This document shows, piece by piece, positions 1 through 8,474 of a stretch of 64,000 bases of DNA. The notes beneath the pieces are model-generated. The model ran no database searches, had not been told where the DNA came from, and saw only the letters and a list, made by a program, of their open reading frames with translations. This DNA is from Halanaerobium sp. MA284_MarDTE_T2 (GTDB lineage Bacteria > Bacillota > Halanaerobiia > Halanaerobiales > Halanaerobiaceae), in assembly GCF_003337245.1 (NCBI RefSeq), contig NZ_QPJE01000002.1:1-64000 (forward strand). Direction: 5' to 3'. A program made the position numbers and the translations under genes. Position 1 is the stretch's first letter, and every line of letters begins with the position of its first letter.

Positions 1-345
1 AATAATTTCTTTAACTACTTCATAAGCTCTTTTAGCTTTCCTTTTTGATTTCGTCATTACCACAAAATCATCAGCAAATCGCACCAGTTTATACCATCTT
101 GCTGTCATTCCAACCCTAATCACACCCTTAAATCCAGCCTAGATTGCATGGTTGTTATGCCGGCATTGAGCTTCTTCGATTTTTTGGCGAATCGCCATTT
201 ACAGATGCCACCTCTGGTTCACATAATGTTTTGGACTAACAGCACGTCTCAGACTCTTCAGATTCCACCTCACGGTGAACACCCTGTCACTGTTGACTTC
301 TACATGATACATGCCACAACATAGATAGGACTTTCACCTATTATC
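1..345 (-). mobile_element. Decayed group II intron with reverse transcriptase fragment (partial)
   Basis: On the minus strand, bases 118 down to 1 translate without a stop and contain the reverse transcriptase catalytic block LVRFADDFVV followed by a basic stretch, as in group II intron-encoded proteins; the frame runs off the left edge. An in-frame stop lies just upstream (near base 130). Further upstream, about bases 320-345, the minus strand carries GGTGAAAGTCC, typical of the 5' part of a bacterial group II intron RNA, followed by a GTGAGGTGGAATCTGAAG-like stretch. The intron start and the RT core are too close together, so most of domain I and the RT N-terminus are missing: a deletion remnant. 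Exact boundaries cannot be set from sequence alone. Confidence 0.72.
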
Positions 346-365
346 AGAATAATTTACGGAGCACA

Positions 366-395
366 CAAAAAATTAGCCCGGCGGTAATGCCGGGC
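366..395 (-). terminator. Intrinsic terminator of hsp20
   Basis: A GCCCGGC / GCCGGGC stem (376-382 with 389-395) has a six-base loop and on the minus strand is followed by a T-rich run (372-366). It lies 56 bases past the hsp20 stop. Confidence 0.85.
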
Positions 396-450
396 AATAA
401 AACATCCTTAAAATTGTCCTTTTCGTCAATATTTATTTTTTAAATCTAAA

Positions 451-891
451 TTATTCAATATCTATTGTGCGGGATTTAACTGATGTTTTTTCTTTTTTAG
501 GAAGATGAACTTTCAAAATTCCATCATCATATTCGGCTTTTATCTCATCTTCATTTACATTATCCAGATAGAAACTGCGGGAATAAGTTCCTCTTCTTCT
601 TTCGCGCCGGATATATTTATCTCCTTTTTCTTCTTTACTTTCTTCATTGCTTGCAGTAATTGTCAGATAATCTTCATTTATTTCTAAATTGATATTATCT
701 TTCTTTATACCAGGCATTTCTGCTTCAATTAAAAATTCATCATCGTTTTCCTTGATATCTGCTCTAAATCCGCGATCCGCAAAATCCATCACATCACCAA
801 AAAAGTCAGAGACAATACGATTAAATGGATCATCCTCGCGATCGATTAAATCTCTTCGATTGCGGTTTCTAAAAGGTACAAGATCAAACAT
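451..891 (-). CDS. Small heat-shock protein, Hsp20/alpha-crystallin family
   Basis: A 146-residue cytoplasmic chaperone expected to hold unfolding proteins in a refoldable state. The alpha-crystallin domain spans about residues 40-140, with the usual AEMPGIKKDNI strand near residue 57 and the C-terminal DGILKVHLPK block containing the G-x-L signature. An arginine-rich N-terminus precedes it. The length is normal for bacterial Hsp20. The start is set by a strong GGAGGTGG site 7 bases before ATG. The gene stands alone, with its own sigma-A-like promoter and terminator. No CIRCE or other heat-shock operator was recognised. Family assignment is very secure; client range is unknown. Confidence 0.95.
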   Translation of the reverse strand: MFDLVPFRNRNRRDLIDREDDPFNRIVSDFFGDVMDFADRGFRADIKENDDEFLIEAEMPGIKKDNINLEINEDYLTITASNEESKEEKGDKYIRRERRRGTYSRSFYLDNVNEDEIKAEYDDGILKVHLPKKEKTSVKSRTIDIE

Positions 892-946
892 AAAACCACC
901 TCCGAATTTTTCTTTTAAATTATTTTTCTTTTAACTTTCTATTATT

Positions 947-975
947 ATTATAGTCAAATAGTCAGAAAAGGTCAA
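947..975 (-). promoter_or_regulatory. Sigma-A-like promoter of hsp20
   Basis: On the minus strand TTGACC and TATAAT are separated by exactly 17 bases, about 55 bases upstream of the hsp20 start codon. Confidence 0.75.
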
Positions 976-1069
976 ATTATTAAAAATGCCGAAAATGACA
1001 TTTATCTCTCTTTAAATCAAATTATCTCTCAAATACTCCTTTATTTTTATAAAATATTCCCTATTTAAT

Positions 1070-2203
1070 TTATAAGGTTTTCCCCCGTATAAAAGTTTTT
1101 AGAACCTCAAATTTTTTATTTAGAAGAATTAGATCTGAAAAATAGTTTTTTTCTATTCTACCTGTTTGATGATCAATTCCAAGTTTTTTGGCAGGATTTA
1201 AAGTCACCATTCTAAAAATTTCAGGAATACTTAAATCGGTTATACTCATAACATTTCTGACAGCCTTATCCAGAGTGAGCACACTTCCTGCCAGCTGACC
1301 ACTTTTTAGCCTGGCTGCTCCCTCCTTTACAAATACTTCCTGTCCACCAAGCTCATATTTTCCATCTTCCAGCCCTGCTGCTTCCATAGAATCTGAAACC
1401 AGAATAACTCTATCAGCACCTTTATATTTTATAGTAAGTCTATCAACTGCTTCATGATGGTGTATCAAATCGGCTATCAATTCTACTGTCAAATCTGAAT
1501 CCAGTGCAGCCCCCACAAGACCAGGTCGGCGGTGGTGCAGTCCTGACATAGCATTATATAGATGTGTAAAATGATCCATTCCTGCCTCTCTGGCTGCCTG
1601 GAAATCTTCATAATTAGCTGCAGAATGCCCGGCTGCAGCAGTAATATTATTCTTTTTTAATTCCTTTATTAAAGTTAATGCTCCCTTTTTTTCTGGAGCC
1701 AGTGTAACTATCTTTATTACATCATAATAATCTCTAAGCAGATCAGGATCTGGATCAAGAATATAGCGGCTGTTTTGAGCACCAATATATTCTTCACTTA
1801 TAAATGGACCTTCTACATGGGAACCTGCTATTACTGCTCCATCAGTACCTCTATCTGCTGCCTCTCTGACAGCAGATAATGCCCTTTTTATTTGGTCAGG
1901 GCTCATAGTCATTGTTGTCGGCAAAAATGCAGTAACACCATGTTTGGCAAGTGTTTTACTAATAGAATTTAATGCATTATAATCAGCTTCCATAGTATCT
2001 CGACCTGAAGCTCCGTGTGTGTGAATATCTATAAATCCTGCTGAAAGATATGCACCTTTACCATCAATAACTTCCAGATCAGAACTGTCCTCTAAAATAT
2101 ATGGGACAATTTTTTCTATTTTTTCTCCAAAAACAATTGATCCACCACAGATAATTTTATCGTTAGTTATAATATTTATATTTTTAATTAATTTTTTCCT
2201 CAT
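1070..2203 (-). CDS. nagA: N-acetylglucosamine-6-phosphate deacetylase
   Basis: A 377-residue amidohydrolase that removes the acetyl group from GlcNAc-6-phosphate in amino-sugar and cell-wall recycling, in the cytoplasm. Seen in sequence: metal motif HTH at 61-63, the HVEGPF block with Glu131, His193 (AGHS), His211 and His214 (HFTHLYNAMSG) and catalytic Asp271 in VSDSMEAAG, followed by the LAGSVLTLD segment typical of NagA. Length is standard. ATG is preceded by AGGAG. The gene lies 60 bases downstream of the Lon-like protease gene and may share its transcript. No nagB or sugar transporter is nearby, so the rest of the pathway must be elsewhere. Confidence 0.93.
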   Translation of the reverse strand: MRKKLIKNINIITNDKIICGGSIVFGEKIEKIVPYILEDSSDLEVIDGKGAYLSAGFIDIHTHGASGRDTMEADYNALNSISKTLAKHGVTAFLPTTMTMSPDQIKRALSAVREAADRGTDGAVIAGSHVEGPFISEEYIGAQNSRYILDPDPDLLRDYYDVIKIVTLAPEKKGALTLIKELKKNNITAAAGHSAANYEDFQAAREAGMDHFTHLYNAMSGLHHRRPGLVGAALDSDLTVELIADLIHHHEAVDRLTIKYKGADRVILVSDSMEAAGLEDGKYELGGQEVFVKEGAARLKSGQLAGSVLTLDKAVRNVMSITDLSIPEIFRMVTLNPAKKLGIDHQTGRIEKNYFSDLILLNKKFEVLKTFIRGKTL

Positions 2204-2263
2204 TTTTTCAGCTCCTAAAGTTGATCCTTCTTAAGACAGACCCGTGATGTTTGTCAGCAGACT

Positions 2264-4639
2264 TTAACTTCTATCATTCTCTTCTAAAGATTCCTCAACT
2301 TCTGCATATTCTTTTAATACTGCTTTTACTTTTTTGTGCACTTCATCTGCCGGTGTATCCAGCATGATTTCCAGTGCCTGGTCTATCTTTTCAACACTGT
2401 ACAGATGGAATTGATTATTTTTTACCGCATCTAAAACTTCATCATTTAACATCAGATTATCTATATTTCTCTCAGGAATCACAACACCCTGACTTCCGCT
2501 CAATCCCTTTGCCCTACATACTGCAAAAAAGCCTTCTACCTTTTCGTTGACTCCACCTATCGGCTGTACTACTCCCTTCTGGTTCATAGAACCTGTAATA
2601 GCAATATCCTGTCTAATAGGTATATCTGATAGTGAAGAAAGAAGTGCCACAACTTCAGCACAGGTAGCACTGTCACCATCAATACCACCATAGCTCTGTT
2701 CAAATGCTATGGATGCAGTTAAACTAAGTGGGTTTTCTTGAGCATATTGACCACCAAGATAGCCAGTTAAAATTAATACACCCTTACTGTGTATCTGCCC
2801 ACTCATTTTAACCTCACGCTCTATATTTATAACACCTTCTTTTCCAAGGTATGTTCTGGCAGTTATTCTGGAAGGCCGTCCAAAAGCATAATTTCCCGCC
2901 TGATAGACGGAAAGTCCATTTATCTGACCAACTTCCCAGCCGCTTACATCTACCAGCAGTATATCTCTATCTATTCTTTCCTGCACTTTCTCCTCAAGCA
3001 GGTTGGAGCGCTTTTCTTTTTCTTCTATAGCTTTTAGTACAAACTCATCTGTCACATATGTGGAATTACTTCTTTCTGCCCATGCATCAGCCTCATAAAG
3101 AATATCTATCAGCTCATTAAATTTAGTAGATAATTTTTGTCTGTCCCCTGTTAGACGGGAACTAAAATCGACCATCTTTGCCACAGCTGAGGCTGTAAAT
3201 GGTTTTAAATCATCTCTATCAATAACTGTAGAAATAAAAACAGAAAATCTATCTATATTATCAGAATTTCTGTCCATTTCAGTATCAAAATCTGCTTTAA
3301 TTTTAAAAAGCTCAGAAAATTCTTCATCATAATTATATAATAAATAATAAATATAGGGGGAACCAATCATTATTATTTTTAAATCCAGCTCTACTGCCTC
3401 AGGCTTCAGTGTAATAATGGGAACACTTCTGTACTGCTCACCAATGTTTTCTACTGTAATTTCCCCATTGATCAGACTTCTTTTTAAAGTCTCCCAGGAA
3501 AATGGGTTTGTGAGCAGATCATGTGCATGTACAATTAAAAAGCCACCATTAGCTCTGTGAAGAGATCCGCTTCTTATCATTGTAAAATCTGTCGTAATAG
3601 TACCAAACTGACTTTTACCTTCTATCTTTCCAAACAAGTTATAATAAGTTGGATTAGTTTCGTAAACCACAGGAGCACCTTTTGTATCACTGTGATTAAC
3701 AAACAAATTTATATGATAACGTTTAAAAAAACTGCCGTCTTCATCTATTTCAAACGGAAACATCTGTTTCTGATTATCATCACTGCTGCGAAAGCGGTTT
3801 ATATTTTCCGCAATATCATCCTGAACTTTCTGCAGATAATTAACTATTTCAGGAACATCACCATATTTATCCTGGAGATGACAAATAATAGGCTGTACTA
3901 CAGAAATACCTATTTTCTTTTCCAAACTTCCCAGCTCTTCCTGTGCTTCTTCTTTGATAGATCTTACCTGGCGCATAATCTGAGAGATTTCTGTCTGAAT
4001 CTCCTGAATTTCTTCTCTAATTTCACTTTTTTCTTCTTCAGACAGCTGCTGATAATCTTCACGTGAAAGTGGTTCTCCATCTTCATCTAATGGAATAGGA
4101 ACAAGTCCCTGAGGGGTATTCTGCAAAAGGAATCCCCGTTCTTTTACTTCTTTTTCAAATTCTTCCATCAATTTAGTGGATTTTGGCTGATACTGGTTTA
4201 TTATTTCTTTTCTCTCTTCATCATATTCTTCTCCTTCAAAAGCACGCGGTATCTCTTCTTTGAGTTCTTCTATTATTTTTTCCATATCATTTTTTAAAGA
4301 AGCTCCCGTACCTGCCGGTACATACATTACCTTTGGTTTTTCGTATTCCGAAAAATTAAAAACATAAAGGATATCTTTTGGGCATTCCATATTTTCTGCT
4401 TTTTTTTCTGCCATTTTTTCAGCATAAGTTGATTTTCCTGTACCGGACTGTCCTGCCATAAATATATTATAGCCTGGTTTTTTTACATGCATGCCAAAAT
4501 CAACTGCTCTGGCAGCCCTATCCTGTCCTATTATCTCTCCTTCCATAGAATCAAGCTCATCTGTATTCTTAAAAGAAAAATTTTCGAAATCATATTTAAA
4601 TTCAAGTTTTTCATCTGTTATTTTATATTTATCCATCAA
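2264..4639 (-). CDS. Lon-family ATP-dependent protease (LonB/COG1067 type)
   Basis: A 791-residue cytoplasmic protease. The N-terminal half has an AAA-type ATPase with Walker A GQSGTGKST (63-71), a long charged insertion rich in Glu and Lys (about 120-260, probably coiled coil), and a GGFLIVHAHDLL block that fits Walker B. The C-terminal third is an S16 Lon protease domain with the expected Ser-Lys dyad: Ser657 in DGDSATCAEV and Lys700 in GGVNEKVEGF, 43 residues apart as in E. coli Lon. It lacks the classical Lon N-terminal domain and a LonB membrane anchor, so it belongs to the soluble 'predicted ATP-dependent protease' branch. It is divergently oriented to rex. Confidence 0.9.
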   Translation of the reverse strand: MMDKYKITDEKLEFKYDFENFSFKNTDELDSMEGEIIGQDRAARAVDFGMHVKKPGYNIFMAGQSGTGKSTYAEKMAEKKAENMECPKDILYVFNFSEYEKPKVMYVPAGTGASLKNDMEKIIEELKEEIPRAFEGEEYDEERKEIINQYQPKSTKLMEEFEKEVKERGFLLQNTPQGLVPIPLDEDGEPLSREDYQQLSEEEKSEIREEIQEIQTEISQIMRQVRSIKEEAQEELGSLEKKIGISVVQPIICHLQDKYGDVPEIVNYLQKVQDDIAENINRFRSSDDNQKQMFPFEIDEDGSFFKRYHINLFVNHSDTKGAPVVYETNPTYYNLFGKIEGKSQFGTITTDFTMIRSGSLHRANGGFLIVHAHDLLTNPFSWETLKRSLINGEITVENIGEQYRSVPIITLKPEAVELDLKIIMIGSPYIYYLLYNYDEEFSELFKIKADFDTEMDRNSDNIDRFSVFISTVIDRDDLKPFTASAVAKMVDFSSRLTGDRQKLSTKFNELIDILYEADAWAERSNSTYVTDEFVLKAIEEKEKRSNLLEEKVQERIDRDILLVDVSGWEVGQINGLSVYQAGNYAFGRPSRITARTYLGKEGVINIEREVKMSGQIHSKGVLILTGYLGGQYAQENPLSLTASIAFEQSYGGIDGDSATCAEVVALLSSLSDIPIRQDIAITGSMNQKGVVQPIGGVNEKVEGFFAVCRAKGLSGSQGVVIPERNIDNLMLNDEVLDAVKNNQFHLYSVEKIDQALEIMLDTPADEVHKKVKAVLKEYAEVEESLEENDRS

Positions 4640-4767
4640 TATTCCTCCTCGATTATGTTATTCTTAAACAAAATTTTTTGCCTTAAATAGGCAGGTAACC
4701 CTCCCCATCTAAAACTTCAGAGTTCATTCCTTAATTATTATTTCTGTAAATCTTCTTTTTATCCTGC

Positions 4768-4796
4768 TTGATATAATTATTATAGTAAGATAAAAT
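4768..4796 (+). promoter_or_regulatory. Sigma-A-like promoter of rex
   Basis: TTGATA and TAAAAT are separated by 17 bases, about 54 bases before the rex start codon. Confidence 0.55.
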
Positions 4797-4807
4797 ATAA
4801 TTGAAGA

Positions 4808-4825
4808 TTGTTATATTTTTTACAA
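4808..4825 (+). promoter_or_regulatory. Candidate Rex operator, autoregulatory
   Basis: The 18-base sequence TTGTTATATTTTTTACAA has TTGT and ACAA ends at the spacing of the known Rex consensus TTGTTAANNNNTTAACAA. It lies just downstream of the predicted -10 box and 24 bases before the rex start, where bound Rex would block transcription. The match is imperfect. Confidence 0.5.
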
Positions 4826-4849
4826 ACTATTAATTAAGGAGAATCTGTT

Positions 4850-5524
4850 ATGGGAAAATCAACTGAAAAAATACCCGAAATTATTATAAACAGACTGCCT
4901 TTATATTATAATCACCTTAAAATGCTCCAGGATTCCAGCAAAGAATATATATCTTCAGAAGAACTCTCAGAACTCACCGGACTCAGCAGTTCTTTAATAA
5001 GAAAGGATTTAAGTTATTTTGGCACATTTGGCCGCAAAAGTTATGGATATGATATTGACTGTCTGTTTCAGCAGATAAGCATTATAATGGGATTTAATTA
5101 CACAAAAAAAATTATAATTGTTGGTGCAGGGTATCTGGGCCAGGCACTGGCTTACAATCGAGGTTATGAAGAAAGAGGTTATAAACTAACTGCAATTTTT
5201 GACAAAAATCCAAAATTGATTGACCTATATATTAATAATATAAAAACTCAGCCGATGGAAAATCTAGAAAAAGTTATTAAAAAAGAAAAAGTTGCTATTG
5301 CAGCACTCACAGTTCCAGAAGGAGCTGCCCAAAATATAACCGACCGCCTTGTCGCGGCCGGAATTAAAGGCATCTGGAATTTTGCTGAAATTCCTCTTAA
5401 AGTACCAGATAACGTATTTTTACAGGAACAGCATATCAATCAGGGACTGTGCAAATTATCCTGTTTTTTAAATCAGGAGATCAGTGATCCTCGCGAAAAA
5501 AATCTGAAGTGCTGGCAGGAATAA
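4850..5524 (+). CDS. rex: Redox-sensing transcriptional repressor Rex
   Basis: A 224-residue DNA-binding sensor of the NADH/NAD+ ratio, which in anaerobes represses fermentation and hydrogen or reductant disposal genes when NADH is low. The N-terminal winged helix is visible around residues 35-70 (SEELSELTGLSSSLIRKDLS followed by FGTFGRKSYGYDI). A Rossmann fold follows with GAGYLG at 92-97. AAGGAG precedes the ATG. This is one of only two plus-strand genes here and overlaps the hydantoinase gene tail-to-tail by 44 bases, so the two convergent transcripts share sequence. Confidence 0.95.
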   Translation: MGKSTEKIPEIIINRLPLYYNHLKMLQDSSKEYISSEELSELTGLSSSLIRKDLSYFGTFGRKSYGYDIDCLFQQISIIMGFNYTKKIIIVGAGYLGQALAYNRGYEERGYKLTAIFDKNPKLIDLYINNIKTQPMENLEKVIKKEKVAIAALTVPEGAAQNITDRLVAAGIKGIWNFAEIPLKVPDNVFLQEQHINQGLCKLSCFLNQEISDPREKNLKCWQE

Positions 5525-6881
5525 ATTTTCCACTTCCTTTTTCTGCTGTTTTATTTTCAGCAAATATTATCTGACCTCTTCGCAGTGTCATATATACCGA
5601 GCCTTTTACCTCAAAATTTTTATATGGACTGTAACCAGCTGCAGAATGAAGATTTTCTGCAGTTAATTTTATGTTTTTTTCTGGATCAAAAACTGTTATA
5701 TCAGCATCTGTTCCTTCCTGCAGTGACCCCTTTTGAGGATATAAACCAAAAATCCTGGCAGGATTATAAGCAAGCATTTTTATCATTTCATTTAAAGAAA
5801 ACTTTCCACTTCTAACTCCAAAATGATGTATCAAAGCCAGCAGAGTCTCTGTACCTGGTATCCCGGGCAGGATATCAAGAGCTGATTGAGACCTAAATTT
5901 TTGACTGGGAGTAAATGAACAGTGGTCTGTAGCAATCACCTGAAAATCACCTTCTGCTGCACCGTTCCAGAGTATTTCATTATCATATTTTGTTCTAAGA
6001 GGGGGAGTCATTAAATAAAGCTGTGCTTCTTCCTGTCGAAGATAAGACTGATCCAGCAGAAGATAATGGGGTGCTGTCTCTGCTATAATTTCCGCACCTT
6101 TTTTCCTCAGTTTTTTAATTTCCTTTAGCCCATATTCGGAAGAAACATGAACAATATAGAGGGGAATATCTGCCCGCAATGCTTCTTCACCCATATCTTT
6201 AACTGCCAGTCCTTCTGCAACTGCAGGCCGAATGGAAGGATGCATGTCAGCAGATATTAAATTATGCTTTGAATATATTTTCTCTAAATCTTCAATAAGC
6301 TTATCTTCCTCAGCATGTACAGTAGGAAGCAGTTTGAGTTCTTTCAGTCTTTTTAGTACATCCCTCCATCTGCCGCGCTCTATCACATAGCCTTCTCGTC
6401 TATATGTTGTAAATAACTTAACACTTGCAATTCCAATTTCTTTTAAAATTTTTAATTTTTTAGATATTTCCTGATTAAAATCCTCAATTACCTGATGAAA
6501 ATTGTAATCGATAATAGAATCAGCTGCTTTAAGACATCTTTTTTCAAAAGCACTTTTAAAATCAGCATCTGGAGGAAAATCAATATAATCAATTACAGTT
6601 GTTACCCCACCTGCTGCAGCAGAAATACTGCCTGAATAAAAATCATCTGCAGTAATTGTATTTCTGGATTTTAAATAATAATGTGTATGTGCATCTATAA
6701 TACCGGGAAATATGTATTTACCATTCAGATTAATATTTTTTAAATTTTCAGCTTTTTCTACCTGAGAAAAACTGCCTGGTTTCCCGATAGAAGCAATTTT
6801 TTCTCCTTTTATAAGCACATCAGCTTTCTGAGATCTTTTTTCATCTATCAGCAGAGCATTTTTCAAAAGCAAATTTTCCAT
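5481..6881 (-). CDS. Dihydropyrimidinase / hydantoinase family cyclic amidohydrolase
   Basis: A 466-residue cytoplasmic enzyme expected to open a cyclic ureide ring (dihydropyrimidine, hydantoin or related). Metal ligands are visible: HTH at 65-67, the carboxylated-lysine candidate Lys155 in SVKLFTTY, His189 in TVHAEE, a further His in YIVHVSS, and Asp in ATDHCSF. The start chosen is the ATG at 6881, which has AGAGGAGTGG 7 bases upstream; the frame stays open further upstream but that stretch overlaps an intergenic repeat. A hydantoinase (HyuA/HydA) is a regular member of the ygeW-ygeY-ssnA purine clusters, so it may act with the 42-64 kb island although 36 kb away. Substrate is not established. 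Confidence 0.85.
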   Translation of the reverse strand: MENLLLKNALLIDEKRSQKADVLIKGEKIASIGKPGSFSQVEKAENLKNINLNGKYIFPGIIDAHTHYYLKSRNTITADDFYSGSISAAAGGVTTVIDYIDFPPDADFKSAFEKRCLKAADSIIDYNFHQVIEDFNQEISKKLKILKEIGIASVKLFTTYRREGYVIERGRWRDVLKRLKELKLLPTVHAEEDKLIEDLEKIYSKHNLISADMHPSIRPAVAEGLAVKDMGEEALRADIPLYIVHVSSEYGLKEIKKLRKKGAEIIAETAPHYLLLDQSYLRQEEAQLYLMTPPLRTKYDNEILWNGAAEGDFQVIATDHCSFTPSQKFRSQSALDILPGIPGTETLLALIHHFGVRSGKFSLNEMIKMLAYNPARIFGLYPQKGSLQEGTDADITVFDPEKNIKLTAENLHSAAGYSPYKNFEVKGSVYMTLRRGQIIFAENKTAEKGSGKFIPASTSDFFREDH

Positions 6882-6907
6882 AGAAGAACCACTCCTCTTT
6901 TTATTAA

Positions 6908-6955
6908 GGGAAGTTTCCAAAAAATTATTTTTAGAGTTGAAAATGGGGAAACTCC
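6908..6955. repeat. Intergenic GGAGTTTCC-type repeat, copy A
   Basis: Ends GGGAAGTTTCC and GGGGAAACTCC form an imperfect inverted repeat around an AT-rich core (AAATTATTTTTAGAG). Related sequences occur at 9962-9992, 18831-18861, 20475-20510 and 42004-42056. Confidence 0.6.
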
Positions 6956-6957
6956 TT

Positions 6958-6985
6958 ATTATTAGTTCTTCATTATTAGTTCTTC
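6958..6985. repeat. 14-bp tandem duplication across the tupC stop
   Basis: ATTATTAGTTCTTC occurs twice head to tail (6958-6971 and 6972-6985). The second copy contains the tupC stop codon, so the duplication leaves the protein unchanged. Confidence 0.85.
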
Positions 6986-7719
6986 ATTAAAAGTCGATAA
7001 TCCTGCTTTGAACTGTAATAATTATTATCATTCTGATAGTGCAGACCTTTAATCGGGCCGCTGTACTGTACAGATCCTTTTTTGAGTACAGTTATTTTTT
7101 CAGCCAGACTTCTTATCTGGTTTTTGTCATGTGTCACCATAACCACAGTCATTTCCTCTGTTACAAGTTCTGCAAAATGTGAATTAAAAAATTCTATACT
7201 TTCTTCATCAAGGTTGGTAGTTGGTTCATCAACAAAGACAATTTCCGGTTCAGTTATTAATGCTCTCGCTATAGATACTTTTTGCTTTTCTCCTCCTGAA
7301 AGGGTTGCAGCTGACTGTTCAAGCAGATTTTCTATTTCAAGTCTTTTAGCTATTTCTTCCGTTTTTTTGAGATATTGATTTTTATTTAGACCACGCAGTC
7401 TGAGGGGAAGGCTTATATTATAAATTACACTACCTCGGTAAAAATATGGATTCTGCCAGATTACAGAAAATCTTCTTCTGAGCTTAACTTTATCAGTTTT
7501 AGGACCAATAGTCTGATTTTTATATATCAGATCACCACTAAAATCATCATCTACAAGAGATAATATATTTAATAATGTTGTCTTTCCACTTCCATTATGC
7601 CCGATAATAAAATTAAACTGACCCTCATAAACATTAAACTCCCGCAGATTCAGTATATTTTTCCCTTTTATATTTTTTTTTATATTTAAAGCCTTTAAAA
7701 TAATTTTATCGCTGCTCAT
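6976..7719 (-). CDS. tupC: Tungstate ABC transporter, ATP-binding protein
   Basis: A 247-residue ABC ATPase that would power import of tungstate (or molybdate). Walker A GHNGSGKTT, signature LSGGEKQKVSIARAL, Walker B IVFVDEPTTNLD and the H-loop VMVTHD are all present. There is no C-terminal Mop/TOBE regulatory domain, as is usual for TupC and unlike ModC. The ATG at 7719 is chosen because AGGAGGGG lies 7 bases before it; this gives a 14-base overlap with the permease gene tupB, indicating translational coupling. It is the last gene of the tupA-tupB-tupC operon and its stop sits in a tandem duplication. Confidence 0.88.
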   Translation of the reverse strand: MSSDKIILKALNIKKNIKGKNILNLREFNVYEGQFNFIIGHNGSGKTTLLNILSLVDDDFSGDLIYKNQTIGPKTDKVKLRRRFSVIWQNPYFYRGSVIYNISLPLRLRGLNKNQYLKKTEEIAKRLEIENLLEQSAATLSGGEKQKVSIARALITEPEIVFVDEPTTNLDEESIEFFNSHFAELVTEEMTVVMVTHDKNQIRSLAEKITVLKKGSVQYSGPIKGLHYQNDNNYYSSKQDYRLLMKN

Positions 7720-8410
7720 ATTCTTTCCCCTCCTGCAGAGAATATACACCAATATTGATTATAAAAGCAAGAAGAAGCAGTATCAGCCCCAGGGCAAGCC
7801 CAAATCCAAAACGACCTTTATTTGTTTCAAGAGCCATTGCAGTAGTAATTGTTCTGGTAACTCCTTTAATATTTCCACCCAGCATCATAGAAATTCCGAC
7901 CTCACCTAATACACGGCCAAAACCTGTAATAACAGCCCCCATAATTCCATATCGGGCTTCCAGTAATAAAAGTTTAAACTGCTGAATTTTTGTTGCTCCA
8001 AGAGAAAGAGCTGTTTTGTAGAGCTTTTCATCAAGTGAATAAATAGCATTTCTTATTAAAGCAGTTATCAGTGGGACAATTAAAATTATCTGACCAATAA
8101 TGATACCTCTAAAAGAAAATAGCATCTCATATTCTCCCAGAATTCCTCTTCTAGAAATAAGGGAATACACAAATATTCCCACAACCACAGTCGGCAGGCC
8201 CAGAAGAGTATTTAATATTATATTTACTATTTTTTTACGTCCAAAATTAGTCCTGCCGATAAATATACCGGCAGGAATTCCTATAATAGAGGCAAAGAAA
8301 GTTGATGTAATAGAAAGACGCAGTGATGTTGAAACCACATTAAAAAGTTCTCTATCAAATCCAATGATTAAATACCATGCTTCCTGAAATGCTTCTATTA
8401 TATAGTTCAT
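7706..8410 (-). CDS. tupB: Tungstate ABC transporter, permease
   Basis: A 234-residue inner membrane permease with about five to six hydrophobic segments. The EAA-type loop that contacts the ATPase is seen as YKTALSLGATKIQQFKLLLLEA (about residues 133-154), and the VLGEVGISMMLGGNIKG stretch resembles TupB/WtpB-type permeases. It overlaps tupC by 14 bases and follows tupA by 64 bases. Together with the TupA-like binding protein, the set is more likely tungstate-specific than a general molybdate system, but the two oxyanions cannot be told apart by sequence reading alone. Confidence 0.88.
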   Translation of the reverse strand: MNYIIEAFQEAWYLIIGFDRELFNVVSTSLRLSITSTFFASIIGIPAGIFIGRTNFGRKKIVNIILNTLLGLPTVVVGIFVYSLISRRGILGEYEMLFSFRGIIIGQIILIVPLITALIRNAIYSLDEKLYKTALSLGATKIQQFKLLLLEARYGIMGAVITGFGRVLGEVGISMMLGGNIKGVTRTITTAMALETNKGRFGFGLALGLILLLLAFIINIGVYSLQEGKEYEQR

Positions 8411-8474
8411 CTTTCTTCACCTCTATCTATAATAACATAATACTACTATATTATTTATTTTGGAGAAAATATCT

